A DNA stretch of 64,000 bases from Pelagibius sp. (GCA_028280305.1 JANQMC010000098.1:33869-97868); one strand, 5' to 3'; numbered from the stretch's first letter, positions 18,357 to 27,292 are shown. Translations and numbers: made by a program. Notes: generated by a model from the letters alone, not told the origin.

Positions 18357-18382
18357 GTTTAGTAAACTGCAATTCACTAAAC
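18357..18382. promoter_or_regulatory. Candidate operator upstream of the ABC/Dha-kinase operon
   Basis: An inverted repeat GTTTAGT-N12-ACTAAAC lies in an A+T-rich patch 185-211 bases upstream of the binding-protein start. Its left half also belongs to a near-palindrome AGTTTAGTAAACT. The gap separates the dehydrogenase gene from the ABC operon. The LacI-type regulator at 20737-21762 is the nearest candidate to bind it, though a central CG typical of LacI sites is missing. Confidence 0.35.
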
Positions 18383-18417
18383 ATCGCAAGTTTTTTGTGC
18401 GCGGCTCCACGGCCTCG

Positions 18418-19590
18418 CTACAGCTTCACCCAGCTCGCCCCCTTGGCCGAGGAACGCACCGCGGCTTCGATGAAGGCGACGCCGCTGAGCCCCTCTTCCA
18501 CCGTCGGGAAGTGGACCTCGGCATCGGGCTTCTTGCCCTCGCGCGCCGCGCGGATCGCCGCAGCCACTTCGCTGTAGAGATTGGCAAAGCCCTCCAGATA
18601 ACCTTCGGGATGGCCGGGCGGGACACGGGTAACGCGGGCCGCCGCGGCATCGGCAGCGTTGCCGGCCCGGGTGATCACCCGCCGCGCTTCGCCGTAGGGC
18701 GCATGCCAGAGCTCGTTGGGGTTCTCCTGGCTCCATTCCAGACCGCCCTTCTCGCCATAGACGCGCAGGCGCAGGGCGTTCTCGTTTCCCGGCGCCACCT
18801 GACTGGCCCAGAGCATGCCCTTGGCGCCGCCCTTGTAGCGCAGCAGGATGTTCACGTTGTCATCGAGCTTCCGCCCCTTCACGAAAGCCGTGAGATCGGC
18901 GCAGAGGGATTCCAGCGTCAAGCCGGAGACGAAGCCCGCAAGCTGATGGGCATGGGTGCCGATATCGCCGATCGAACCGCCGGCACCGGACTGCTTGGGG
19001 TCGGTGCGCCACTTCGCCTGCTTGTGCCCGCTGGCTTCCAGACGCTCGGTCAGCCAGTCCTGCGGATATTCCACCTGTACAACGCGCAGCTTCCCCAGAT
19101 CGCCGGCTGCGACCATGGCACGGGCCTGACGCACCATGGGATAGCCCGAATAGTTGTGGGTCACCGCGAAGATGCGTTTGCTCTTCTTGGTCAATGCCAC
19201 AAGCTCTTTGGCTTCCTTGGTGGTGTTGGTCAACGGCTTATCGCAGATGATATGGATACCGGCCTTCAGGAAGGCCTTGGCGACAGGAAAGTGCATATGG
19301 TTCGGGGTGACGATAGAGACAGCTTCGATGCCATCCGGGCGCGCCGATTCCTTGGTCGCCATTTCTTCGTAGGAGCCGTAGGCCCGATCTTTCGCGATCC
19401 CCAGCTCCAGCGCCGAGGCGACGGCCCGCTTCTTCTGGGAAGAAAGCGCCCCGGCCACCAGGCTGTAGTGATCGTCCATCCGCGCGGCCAGGCGATGCAC
19501 CGCCCCGATGAAAGCGCCCTGGCCGCCGCCGACCATGCCGAGGCGGATACGCCCGCCGCTCAAGTCTTCGCCGCGTCCTTCGATTGCCAT
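18418..19590 (-). CDS. Gfo/Idh/MocA-family NAD(P)-dependent dehydrogenase
   Basis: A 390-residue oxidoreductase from the ATG at 19590. The N-terminal Rossmann fold shows G-M-V-G-G-G-Q-G-A-F-I-G. The catalytic lysine lies in the family E-K-P position as C-D-K-P-L-T. The active-site histidine pair region is G-D-I-G-T-H-A-H-Q. Enzymes of this family oxidise sugars or polyols, often at C1 or C3. It starts 15 bases after the TIM-barrel isomerase gene on the same strand, a common pair in 3-keto-sugar and inositol-like pathways. The substrate cannot be fixed from sequence. Confidence 0.9.
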   Translation of the reverse strand: MAIEGRGEDLSGGRIRLGMVGGGQGAFIGAVHRLAARMDDHYSLVAGALSSQKKRAVASALELGIAKDRAYGSYEEMATKESARPDGIEAVSIVTPNHMHFPVAKAFLKAGIHIICDKPLTNTTKEAKELVALTKKSKRIFAVTHNYSGYPMVRQARAMVAAGDLGKLRVVQVEYPQDWLTERLEASGHKQAKWRTDPKQSGAGGSIGDIGTHAHQLAGFVSGLTLESLCADLTAFVKGRKLDDNVNILLRYKGGAKGMLWASQVAPGNENALRLRVYGEKGGLEWSQENPNELWHAPYGEARRVITRAGNAADAAAARVTRVPPGHPEGYLEGFANLYSEVAAAIRAAREGKKPDAEVHFPTVEEGLSGVAFIEAAVRSSAKGASWVKL

Positions 19591-19604
19591 GCCTCTGCCC
19601 TCCT

Positions 19605-20663
19605 TCAGCCGATACCGAGCATGCAGCGGTTGGCGGCCTCGTCGGTGCCGCCGTCGGCAAAATCGTCGAAGGCCTTTTCGGTCACCCGGATGATATGATC
19701 CTGAATGAAGACCGCACCTTCGCGAGCACCGTCTTCCGGATGCTTCAGGCAGCATTCCCATTCCAGCACCGCCCAGCCGTCGAAGCCGTGGCTCGTCAGC
19801 TTGGAGAAGATCCCGCTGAAATCGACATGGCCATCGCCGAGGGAGCGGAACCTTCCGGCGCGGTCGACCCAGGACTGATAACCGCCATAGACGCCCTGTC
19901 GGCCCGTCGGATTCAGTTCCGCGTCCTTCACATGGAAGATCTTGATCTTCTCGTGATAGATGTCGATGTGGTCCAGATAGTCGAGGGCCTGCAGCACGTA
20001 GTGGCTGGGGTCGTAGAGCATGTTGCAGCGCGGATGGTTGCCGACCCGCTCCAGGAACATCTCGAAAGTAACGCCGTCGTGCAGATCCTCGCCCGGATGG
20101 ATCTCATAGCAGACATCGACCCCGGCGCTGTTGAAGGCATCGAGGATCGGCCGCCAGCGTTTGGCCAGTTCGTCAAACGCTGTCTCGACGAGACCGGCCG
20201 GGCGTTGCGGCCAGGGATAGAGGTAGGGCCAGGCCAGAGCGCCGGAGAAGGTCGCATGGGCGGTGAGGCCCAGGTTCTCCGAGGCCTTGGCGGCGCGCAT
20301 CATCTGATCCACCGCCCAAGCCTGCCGCGCCTTCGGGTCGCCCCGCACTTCCGGCGCCGCAAAGCCGTCGAAGGCGTCGTCATAAGCCGGATGAACCGCC
20401 ACCAACTGTCCTTGCAGATGGGTCGACAACTCCGTCAGTTCCAGACCATGAGCGGCCAGCGTGCCTTTCACTTCGTCGCAGTAGTCTTTGCTCTCCGAGG
20501 CCTTGGTCAGGTCGAAGATGCGGGCATCCCAGCTTGGGATCTGCACGCCTTTATAGCCGAGCCCTGAGGCCCAGCCCGCGATCGAGTCAAGAGAGTTGAA
20601 GGGCGCCTCGTCACCGGCGAACTGCGCCAGAAAGATCGCCGGCCCTTTGATTGTCTTCATCAT
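19605..20663 (-). CDS. Sugar phosphate isomerase/epimerase-like TIM-barrel protein
   Basis: 352 residues of the xylose-isomerase-like TIM barrel (AP endonuclease 2 superfamily). Likely metal ligands are visible in C-Y-E-I-H-P-G-E-D, Y-D-P-S-H, I-F-H-V-K-D and L-E-W-E. Such proteins isomerise or epimerise ketoses and keto-sugars in the cytosol. It is paired with the Gfo/Idh/MocA dehydrogenase immediately downstream and lies 73 bases downstream of the LacI gene, forming a small sugar-catabolic unit. Confidence 0.9.
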   Translation of the reverse strand: MMKTIKGPAIFLAQFAGDEAPFNSLDSIAGWASGLGYKGVQIPSWDARIFDLTKASESKDYCDEVKGTLAAHGLELTELSTHLQGQLVAVHPAYDDAFDGFAAPEVRGDPKARQAWAVDQMMRAAKASENLGLTAHATFSGALAWPYLYPWPQRPAGLVETAFDELAKRWRPILDAFNSAGVDVCYEIHPGEDLHDGVTFEMFLERVGNHPRCNMLYDPSHYVLQALDYLDHIDIYHEKIKIFHVKDAELNPTGRQGVYGGYQSWVDRAGRFRSLGDGHVDFSGIFSKLTSHGFDGWAVLEWECCLKHPEDGAREGAVFIQDHIIRVTEKAFDDFADGGTDEAANRCMLGIG

Positions 20664-20736
20664 GCATCTCCTCTGTTTCAGCCGCCCTGTCGCCGTACCG
20701 GTTTGCCCGGCTTTTGATCTCTAGGGGCCTTGATCG

Positions 20737-21762
20737 CTAGGGAATGTTGTCGCGCAGAAAAACGTCGATGCGGATGCGCTCCTGGTCGGCGACGATTGGG
20801 GTCGCTTCGCAGGCGGAGAGCAGTACCCGCGCGGCGCTGCGCACCTCATGACCGGGATCCTGATTGACCACGGCGTCGATGGTGCCGCGCACCAGATGCT
20901 TTCGCGTGAAGGGCGTCAGGTCATGGGCCAGGAAGACAACATCGCCGCTCCGCTGTGTCGCCTCCAGAGCGGCAACGATACCGCGGTTGCCGGCGCCGAC
21001 GTTGTAGATCCCCACCAGGTCCGGTGTCTCGGCCAGAAGCGCCGCGGTTACCGTCTCGACTTTCTCGAAGTCGTCGCGCCCCTCGCGCACCGGCAGCACT
21101 TCGAGCTGGGGAAACTCCCGCGCCATGACCTGTTCAAAACCGAACTGCCGCTCGACATGATCGCGCAGCGCCAGAGACCCGGCGATGAGACCGACCTTGC
21201 CCTGGCGCGGGCCGACGAAACGGCCCAGCAGCATGGCGGCGGTGCGGCCGGCAGCCGTGTTGTCGATCCCGACGTAGTGAACCCGTTTCGATCCCGGCGC
21301 GTCGGAGACAAGGGTCACGACCTTCACCCCGGCATCGACAAGGCCGTTGATGGCTTCGCGTACCGCCGGATGATCGAGCGCAACCACGGCCACGCCGTCG
21401 AAGTCCTCGCCCAGTTGCTCCAGTTCTTCCGCCAGGGCGACGCCGTCGAAAACGTCGACCTGGCGCACGGACACACGGATGCGCTCGCCGATCAGGCGCT
21501 CGGCCGTCGCCTCGACCTCCGCCTGAAGGCTCTGCATGAAGGTGTTGGTGCCGGTGGGAAGGATGAAACAGAAGCGATAGTCGCGGGCCCGCGCCAGGCG
21601 TGCGGCCAGGCGGTCCGGCTGATAGGCCAGCTTGTCGGCGGCTGCCTCCACCCGCTTCACGGTTGCAGAGCGCACGCCGGAACGGCGATTGAGCACGCGG
21701 TCGACGGTCGCGACACTAACGCCCGCCTCGCGCGCCACGTCTTGTATTGTTATCCGCGCCAA
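20737..21762 (-). CDS. LacI-family transcriptional regulator
   Basis: A 341-residue repressor-type protein. The HTH reads T-I-Q-D-V-A-R-E-A-G-V-S-V-A-T-V-D-R-V-L-N at the very start, followed by a hinge (L-A-A-R-L-A) and a periplasmic-binding-protein-like ligand domain. I favour the TTG start at 21762 because a GGAGG lies about ten bases upstream and the HTH then begins at residue 4; an ATG at 21792 adds residues with no LacI character. It precedes the isomerase/dehydrogenase pair on the same strand and may control it and the ABC/kinase operon. Confidence 0.92.
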   Translation of the reverse strand: MARITIQDVAREAGVSVATVDRVLNRRSGVRSATVKRVEAAADKLAYQPDRLAARLARARDYRFCFILPTGTNTFMQSLQAEVEATAERLIGERIRVSVRQVDVFDGVALAEELEQLGEDFDGVAVVALDHPAVREAINGLVDAGVKVVTLVSDAPGSKRVHYVGIDNTAAGRTAAMLLGRFVGPRQGKVGLIAGSLALRDHVERQFGFEQVMAREFPQLEVLPVREGRDDFEKVETVTAALLAETPDLVGIYNVGAGNRGIVAALEATQRSGDVVFLAHDLTPFTRKHLVRGTIDAVVNQDPGHEVRSAARVLLSACEATPIVADQERIRIDVFLRDNIP

Positions 21763-21862
21763 GGGGTCTGTTCCTCCCTGATGCGGAACCATCGCACAGC
21801 CCGATGATGGGCGCAACTCAGATGATGATGCTATACCTTCTTGGGGATTTCTTGGAGCTTCC

Positions 21863-23233
21863 CTAGCTCCGCTCGAAGCCGCGTTTCAGCTCCCAATCGG
21901 TGACCCGGCGGTCATATTCCAACTGTTCCCACTTGGCGGTGTGAACGTAGTGGTCGACGACCGCATCGCCGAAGGCAGCCCGCAGCATCTTGGACTTTTC
22001 CAGGGCGTTGATGGCATCACGCAGGGTCTTGGGGATATCGCGCAGCTTCTTGCCGCCATAGGCATCACCGACAAAGGGGTCCGCCAGATCAAGCTTCTCC
22101 TCGATGCCGGCCAGCCCCGCCGCCAGCAAGGCCGAGAACGCCAGATAGGGATTGAGATCGCCGCCCCCGACCCGGCACTCGATACGGATCGCCTTGCTGC
22201 CGTCGCCGCAGAGACGGAAACCGGCGGTGCGGTTGTCGAGGCTCCAGACCGCCTTGGTCGGCGCGAAGGTCCCCGCCTGGAACCGCTTGTAGGAGTTGAT
22301 GTAGGGCGCCAGGAAGTAGGTGATGTCGTCGGCATACTTCAGTTGCCCGGCAACGAACTGGCGCATCAGTTTCGACATCCCGTGCGGTGCCTTGGGATCG
22401 AAGAACAGCGGCTTCTTGCCGGCCTTGTCCCAGAGCGAGGCGTGGATGTGGCAGGAGTTGCCCGCCAGTTCATAGTGCCACTTGGCCATGAAGGTCAGCG
22501 CCTTGCCTTTCTGGAAGGCAATTTCCTTGCAGGCGTTCTTCAGGATCACATGGTGATCGGCCATGGTCAGCGCCTCGTCGTAGCGCACGTTGACCTCCGC
22601 CTGGCCGGGCCCCCACTCGCCCTTGGAGTTCTCCACCGGAATACCGCAACCCTGCAGGCCCTTGCGGATGGCCCGCACCACATCCTCCTCCTTGGAGGTC
22701 TGGAAGATGTGATAGTCCTCGATGTAGTAGCCCTCGGTCTTCATGTCCTGGTAGTGCTTCTGATGGGCGCTCTCGAAAGTCTCGTCGAAAAGATAGAACT
22801 CCAGCTCCGAGGCCAGGAAGGGCTTGTAGCCTTTGGCCGCCAGCCGCTCGACCTGCCCCTGCAGGATGGCCCGCGGCGAGTGCTCGACCGGCGTATGGCC
22901 GTGGTGGTTCAGAACGTCGCAGAGCACCAGGGCCGTGCCCTCCAGCCAGGGCGTGACCCGAAGGGTGGAGAGATCCGGCTTCATCACGAAGTCGCCGTAG
23001 CCCTGGGTCCAGTTCGCCGCCGCATAGCCCGGCACCGGTTCCATATCGATGTCGTTGGCCAGCAGATAGTTGCAGGCATGGGTCTCGTCCTCCGCCGTGT
23101 CGACGAAGAACTCGGCCTGAAACCGCTTGCCGACGAGGCGGCCCTGCATGTCGACCATGCAGACGAGGACCGTGTCGATGCTGCCCAGGGCGACGGCTTC
23201 TTTCAATTGGGCGAGGGTCAGTTTGCCTGGCAT
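21863..23233 (-). CDS. Glutamine-synthetase-family ligase (GlnA/PuuA-like)
   Basis: 456 residues from the ATG at 23233. The GS fold is shown by the metal-site block E-L-E-F-Y-L-F, the nucleotide/ammonia region N-S-C-H-I-H-A-S-L-W and the arginine block R-T-A-G-F-R-L-C-G-D, with I-E-C-R-V-G-G-G-D-L-N-P-Y near the C-terminal third. Members joined to catabolic clusters usually gamma-glutamylate amines or polyamines rather than making glutamine for assimilation. The open frame extends 25 codons upstream without family similarity. It is transcribed toward the LacI gene. Confidence 0.88.
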   Translation of the reverse strand: MPGKLTLAQLKEAVALGSIDTVLVCMVDMQGRLVGKRFQAEFFVDTAEDETHACNYLLANDIDMEPVPGYAAANWTQGYGDFVMKPDLSTLRVTPWLEGTALVLCDVLNHHGHTPVEHSPRAILQGQVERLAAKGYKPFLASELEFYLFDETFESAHQKHYQDMKTEGYYIEDYHIFQTSKEEDVVRAIRKGLQGCGIPVENSKGEWGPGQAEVNVRYDEALTMADHHVILKNACKEIAFQKGKALTFMAKWHYELAGNSCHIHASLWDKAGKKPLFFDPKAPHGMSKLMRQFVAGQLKYADDITYFLAPYINSYKRFQAGTFAPTKAVWSLDNRTAGFRLCGDGSKAIRIECRVGGGDLNPYLAFSALLAAGLAGIEEKLDLADPFVGDAYGGKKLRDIPKTLRDAINALEKSKMLRAAFGDAVVDHYVHTAKWEQLEYDRRVTDWELKRGFERS

Positions 23234-23330
23234 GGCTTGAACTCCGGATTTGGCTGGGCCGGCGGGAAGGAGGCTCCGCGCCGGAGGAATCGGTAAGGCC
23301 GCGAGCATAGAACCAGAAGCGGCCCCAGGT

Positions 23331-23426
23331 CGAGACGGCAGATGTCGAGACGGCAGATATCGGGACGGCAGATATCGGGACGGCAGATATCGGGATGGCA
23401 GATATCGGGACGGCAGATATCGGGAC
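23331..23426. repeat. Six-copy 15-bp tandem repeat
   Basis: Six consecutive units of CGGGACGGCAGATAT with few differences (CGAGAC in the first two units, GATGT ending the first, GGGATG in the fifth), followed by a partial seventh. Each unit contains an AGATATC-like core, so the array has an EcoRV-type palindrome at every repeat junction from the second on. It fills the gap between the FGGY kinase stop and the glutamine-synthetase-like start. Spacing and unit length exclude CRISPR. Confidence 0.9.
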
Positions 23427-23440
23427 AGGGCCGCGGGCGG

Positions 23441-24970
23441 CTAGAAACCGTCATGAAGCTGATGGCTGATATCGGTGAGCCCGCGCCGCGCTTGATCGTA
23501 AAGCGCAAAACGTTTGACGTAGGCCGCGTGGTGATCCGGGTCCGGCGTGTTTTCCTCCCGGATGCGCACGCAGCGCTCGATTGCTTCTTCCGGCGAGGCG
23601 AAGATCCCCGCCCCCACCGCCGCCACCAGGGCCGCGCCGAAGGAGGCGTCGCCGTTTGCCGGCACCTTCACCGTCAGCCCGGTCACATCGGCGATGATCT
23701 GGCGCCAGGTGGCGCTGCGTGCGCCGCCGCCGAGCAGGCGCATATCGCCGAAAGTCGCGCCGGAGAGCGTTTTGGCGGTCTGCAGCACGTCGTTAAGAGC
23801 AAAGGCAATACCCTCGTAGCAGGCGCGGGCGAAGTGGGCCCGGTTGTGCGCCAAAGTAAGGCCGATGAAATCACCGCGCAGCTTGGGGTCCCAATGCGGC
23901 GCGCGCTCGCCCATCAGATAGGGATGAAAGATCAGCCCGTCGCAGCCCGGCGGAACTTCTGCGGCGAGGCGGTCCATCTCCGCGAAAGCCGTCTCCTCCG
24001 GCAGGTCGGAGAAAAAGGTGTCCCGGACCCAGCGATGGGCCGTGGCGCAGGCGTTGATGCCGGAGGCCATGTACCACTGGCCGGCCATGATATGCGGGTA
24101 GCAGGAAACCGGCGGATGCACTTCGGGCTTGCCGGTGGTCAGAAAGACCACGCCGGCTGTGGCCAGCTTGATCGCCCCCTGCCCCGCTTCGATGGCTCCG
24201 GCGCCATAGAGTTCCACCGTCGTGTCATTGGATCCGACGACGACCGGCGTCCCTTCCCTCAGGCCCGTGGCCGCGGCTGCGGCGGCATGAACCGTTCCCG
24301 CAACGTCGCTGGGCTCGCGGACCGGCGGCAGGCGTTCCATGTCCCAGCCGATCAAGGCACAGAGTTCCGGCGACCAGGCACGGCTTTCGGCATCCGACAT
24401 CAGCGCCCCCAGGGCATCGGAATAGTCGGTGCACCAGTCCCCGGTGAGGCGGCTGCGCAGCCAGTCCTTCGAAACATAAAGCCTTGCCGTACGCTCGATG
24501 GCCGCCGCCTCATGCTTTTGCAGCCAGGCGAGCTGGCAAAGCGTCCAGGTTGGGTTGGCGCGGTTCAGGCCCTTTTCGATGATCATGTCACCGGCCCGGG
24601 CATGAAGTTCTTCCGCCTCGGCGGCGCTGCGCTGGTCGTTCCACATGATGGCCGGGCGGATGACCTGCCCCGCGGCATCCTCCAGCACCGCGATGTGGGC
24701 ACCGCCGGAGAGACCGACCGCAGCGATCTGTTCGGCAGAAATGCCGGCCTTTTGAGTCACATTGGGCACCGCCGTGCAGAGCGCAGCCCACCAGCCCGCC
24801 GGGTCCTGTTCCGACCAGCCGGGTTGCGGGCTCGCGGTTGCAATCGGCGCCGCCGCCTCGCCCAAGGTCTCACCGGTCTCGTCGACAAGAGCAGCCTTCA
24901 GGCTGCCGGCACCGAGATCGATACCCAATGTGACGCGACCGGATGCCATACCAGGGGCGCCATCGCTCAT
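23441..24970 (-). CDS. FGGY-family carbohydrate kinase (xylulokinase-like)
   Basis: A 509-residue cytosolic sugar kinase. The N-terminal phosphate loop is L-G-I-D-L-G-A-G-S-L-K, and the C-terminal half has the XylB-like block Y-L-M-G-E-R-A-P-H-W-D-P-K-L-R-G and the nucleotide loop L-L-G-G-G-A-R-S. It would phosphorylate a ketopentose or related sugar with ATP. The start overlaps the stop of the upstream SDR dehydrogenase by ATGA, so a polyol could be oxidised by the SDR and the ketose trapped as phosphate. The pentose identity is a best guess. Confidence 0.9.
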   Translation of the reverse strand: MSDGAPGMASGRVTLGIDLGAGSLKAALVDETGETLGEAAAPIATASPQPGWSEQDPAGWWAALCTAVPNVTQKAGISAEQIAAVGLSGGAHIAVLEDAAGQVIRPAIMWNDQRSAAEAEELHARAGDMIIEKGLNRANPTWTLCQLAWLQKHEAAAIERTARLYVSKDWLRSRLTGDWCTDYSDALGALMSDAESRAWSPELCALIGWDMERLPPVREPSDVAGTVHAAAAAATGLREGTPVVVGSNDTTVELYGAGAIEAGQGAIKLATAGVVFLTTGKPEVHPPVSCYPHIMAGQWYMASGINACATAHRWVRDTFFSDLPEETAFAEMDRLAAEVPPGCDGLIFHPYLMGERAPHWDPKLRGDFIGLTLAHNRAHFARACYEGIAFALNDVLQTAKTLSGATFGDMRLLGGGARSATWRQIIADVTGLTVKVPANGDASFGAALVAAVGAGIFASPEEAIERCVRIREENTPDPDHHAAYVKRFALYDQARRGLTDISHQLHDGF

Positions 24971-25758
24971 GCCGGATCCTCGGCCGTTACGTAGGCGGCG
25001 GTGATGCCGCCGTCGACCAGCCAGCCCGCGCCGGTTACATAGCTCGCGGCCTCCGAACAGAGGAAGCAGGCCACCGAGGCCACCTCCCCCGCCTCGCCGA
25101 AACGGCCGAGCGGCATGTGCACCCGGCGGCGCTCCAGCTTCTCCTCCGTATCGAACAATTCCGCCGTAAGCGGCGTGCCGATGGGGCCGGGCAACAGCGC
25201 ATTGCAGCGGATGCCCTGGCGCCCGTACTGCACCGCGATCTCCCGCGTCATGGCCATGACGCCGCCTTTGGAGGCTGTATAGGCAAGCTGCGGCACGGCG
25301 GAGCCCATCACCGCCACCAGCGAAGACATGTTGAGGATCGCCCCTCCGCCGGCACGGCGCAACGCCGGGATGCCGAACCGGCAGCAGTGGAAAACGCCGG
25401 TCAGGTTGATGGCGATAGTGCGGTCCCAGACCGCCGTCGCGGTATCTTCCGGCCCGCGGTCCTCGGACAGCATCACCCCGGCGTTGTTGAACAGCGCGTC
25501 GACGCGGCCGAGCCCGGCCTCGGCGGCGGCCATCATCGCTTCAACGGACTCGGCCTGGGCCACGTCCACCTGAAGCGCCACCGCCTTGCCACCCCCGGCT
25601 GTAATGGCGGCCGCGCTTTCCTCCGCCGCCGCCAGATTCAGATCTGCCACTGCCACCGCCGCGCCTTCGCGGGCAAACAGCAGGGCTGCCTCCCGTCCAA
25701 TGCCCGCGCCGCCACCGGTGATCAGGGCATGCCGTCCCGCCATCTGCTGTCCGCTCAT
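24967..25758 (-). CDS. SDR-family dehydrogenase (polyol/sugar type)
   Basis: 263 residues from the ATG at 25758, preceded by an AAGG-rich ribosome site. The cofactor loop is T-G-G-G-A-G-I-G, the structural motif N-N-A-G, and the catalytic Ser-Tyr-Lys set is seen in N-M-S-S-L and Y-T-A-S-K. It is a classical SDR of NAD(P)-dependent alcohol oxidation. It is coupled to the FGGY kinase and transcribed divergently from the GlnT-like gene. Confidence 0.92.
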   Translation of the reverse strand: MSGQQMAGRHALITGGGAGIGREAALLFAREGAAVAVADLNLAAAEESAAAITAGGGKAVALQVDVAQAESVEAMMAAAEAGLGRVDALFNNAGVMLSEDRGPEDTATAVWDRTIAINLTGVFHCCRFGIPALRRAGGGAILNMSSLVAVMGSAVPQLAYTASKGGVMAMTREIAVQYGRQGIRCNALLPGPIGTPLTAELFDTEEKLERRRVHMPLGRFGEAGEVASVACFLCSEAASYVTGAGWLVDGGITAAYVTAEDPA

Positions 25759-25846
25759 CGCCTTCCCCCCGGCTGCAAGCACCGTGATAAGGTCGCCGCT
25801 GATTCGGCGCCCTCGGTACCCAAAAAGCGAAGGTAGCTTGCGTCAC

Positions 25847-25881
25847 TTGGCAACTGCAACATATTGTTGGCAAGTACCAAC
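25847..25881. promoter_or_regulatory. Repeated TTGGCAAST elements in a divergent promoter gap
   Basis: TTGGCAACT at 25847 and TTGGCAAGT at 25867 are direct copies exactly 20 bases apart, two turns of the helix. The second copy is part of an inverted repeat GTTGG-N6-CCAAC. They lie in the 170-base gap between the SDR gene and the GlnT-like gene, so they may serve one promoter or both. The cognate regulator is not identified. Confidence 0.4.
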
Positions 25882-25928
25882 TTTGAAAAACAATCGAACA
25901 ATGAACATGGGCTTCGAGGAGGCAGACG

Positions 25929-27257
25929 ATGGCGGGGGATTCGGTGAAGGAAATGATGGCGGCGTTGAAGAAGATGAACGCCCGCTATGTGCGGTTTGAG
26001 CTTCCCGATCTCCACGGCACCAGCCGCACCAAGGTGATCCCCGTCGGCAAAGCGGAGGGCTATGCCCGCAAGGGCCTGAACTTCTACGGCGGCACCATCG
26101 GCCTGGATACGGCCTCCGCCGTGATCGGCGGCTGCGGCGTCCATGAGGAGGTCAGCTACCGCGACCAGCAGCTTGTGCCCGACCCGGCGAGCCTGCGCCC
26201 TGTTCCCTGGCTGGAAGATACCGCCAAGGTGATCTGCGATGCCCGCTGGGCACCGGGGGAGCCCATCGCCGCCACCCCGCGGACGGTATTGGCGAGCCTG
26301 CTGCAACAGGCCCGCAAGATGGGCTACGACGTGATGTTCGGGCTGGAGTACGAGTTCTATCTGCTCGACCCGGAAACCAAAGCCCCGCTCTTCGGCGGCG
26401 TCCATATCTTCAACGCCACGCGCAATCAATATGTGCCCTTCCTCGACGGCCTTCTGGACACACTGCAGGCAGCGGGCATCGACGTCATCACCCACAACTG
26501 CGAATACTCGCCCTCTCAGTTCGAGATTAACTACGGCCCCGGTGTTGGGCTGGAGGGCGCCGACAAGGCCTTCACCTTCAAGAATGCGATCAAGGAACTG
26601 GCCCACCGCAACGGCTATCTGGCGACCTTCATGTCCAAGCCGGCGACAGACATGGCCGGCTGCGGCTGCCACGTCCATGTCAGCCTGATCGACCGCAAGA
26701 CCGGCAAGAACGCGTTCCACAGCAAGGGCGCGAAGGAAGGGATGAACCCGCTGATCCGCCGGTTCGCAACGGGTCTACTGACCCACGCCAAGGCCATGCA
26801 GCCGCTGATCGGCCCGACGCCGAACTGCTATCACCGCCTCAAGCCGCACACCTTCGCCCCCTCCAACATCTCCTGGGGCGTCGAGGACCGCACCGCCATG
26901 GTGCGGATGAAGGACGTCGGCGAAGACAACTGCCACATCGAGATGCGGGCCGCCTCCGGCATCTCCAACCCCTATCTCTCCGCCGCCGGAGTGCTGGCCG
27001 CCGGTCTGCTCGGCCTGAAGGAAAAAGGCGAACTGCCGATACCCTCAAAGGGTCCTTCGGAGGACGACCCCAAGCACCAGAAGCTCGCCGCCAGCCTGGA
27101 GGAATCCCTGGCCGCCCTGAAGAAGGACAAGGCCATGCAGGAAATGCTGGGCGCCGACTTTGTGAAGCTCTTCACCACGGTGAAGGAAGCGGAACTGGCC
27201 CGCTTCCGCAGCCATGTCACCGACTGGGAGCGCGACGAGTATCTGGAGCTTTACTGA
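25929..27257 (+). CDS. Glutamine-synthetase-family ligase, GlnT-like
   Basis: 442 residues with the GS metal blocks G-L-E-Y-E-F-Y-L-L and E-Y-S-P-S-Q-F-E-I-N, the region G-C-G-C-H-V-H-V-S-L, and the arginine block W-G-V-E-D-R-T-A-M-V-R. It resembles rhizobial GlnT and gamma-glutamylmethylamide synthetases, which make glutamine or gamma-glutamyl amides from glutamate, ATP and ammonia or an amine. It is not closely similar to the other family member in this window. It is a single gene, divergent from the SDR/kinase pair. The amine substrate is unknown. Confidence 0.87.
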   Translation: MAGDSVKEMMAALKKMNARYVRFELPDLHGTSRTKVIPVGKAEGYARKGLNFYGGTIGLDTASAVIGGCGVHEEVSYRDQQLVPDPASLRPVPWLEDTAKVICDARWAPGEPIAATPRTVLASLLQQARKMGYDVMFGLEYEFYLLDPETKAPLFGGVHIFNATRNQYVPFLDGLLDTLQAAGIDVITHNCEYSPSQFEINYGPGVGLEGADKAFTFKNAIKELAHRNGYLATFMSKPATDMAGCGCHVHVSLIDRKTGKNAFHSKGAKEGMNPLIRRFATGLLTHAKAMQPLIGPTPNCYHRLKPHTFAPSNISWGVEDRTAMVRMKDVGEDNCHIEMRAASGISNPYLSAAGVLAAGLLGLKEKGELPIPSKGPSEDDPKHQKLAASLEESLAALKKDKAMQEMLGADFVKLFTTVKEAELARFRSHVTDWERDEYLELY

Positions 27258-27292
27258 CTGGAAACGGGCCACCGGATCTCGGGAATGTTCCC

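Noticed and set aside
23331..23426. Possible CRISPR array
   Set aside because: The 15-bp units are contiguous with no spacers, and no cas genes are present.
23218..23508. Minus-strand frame containing a repeated D-I-C-R-P peptide
   Set aside because: The peptide is simply the translation of the 15-bp DNA repeat; the frame overlaps the starts and ends of real genes and has no flanking domain.
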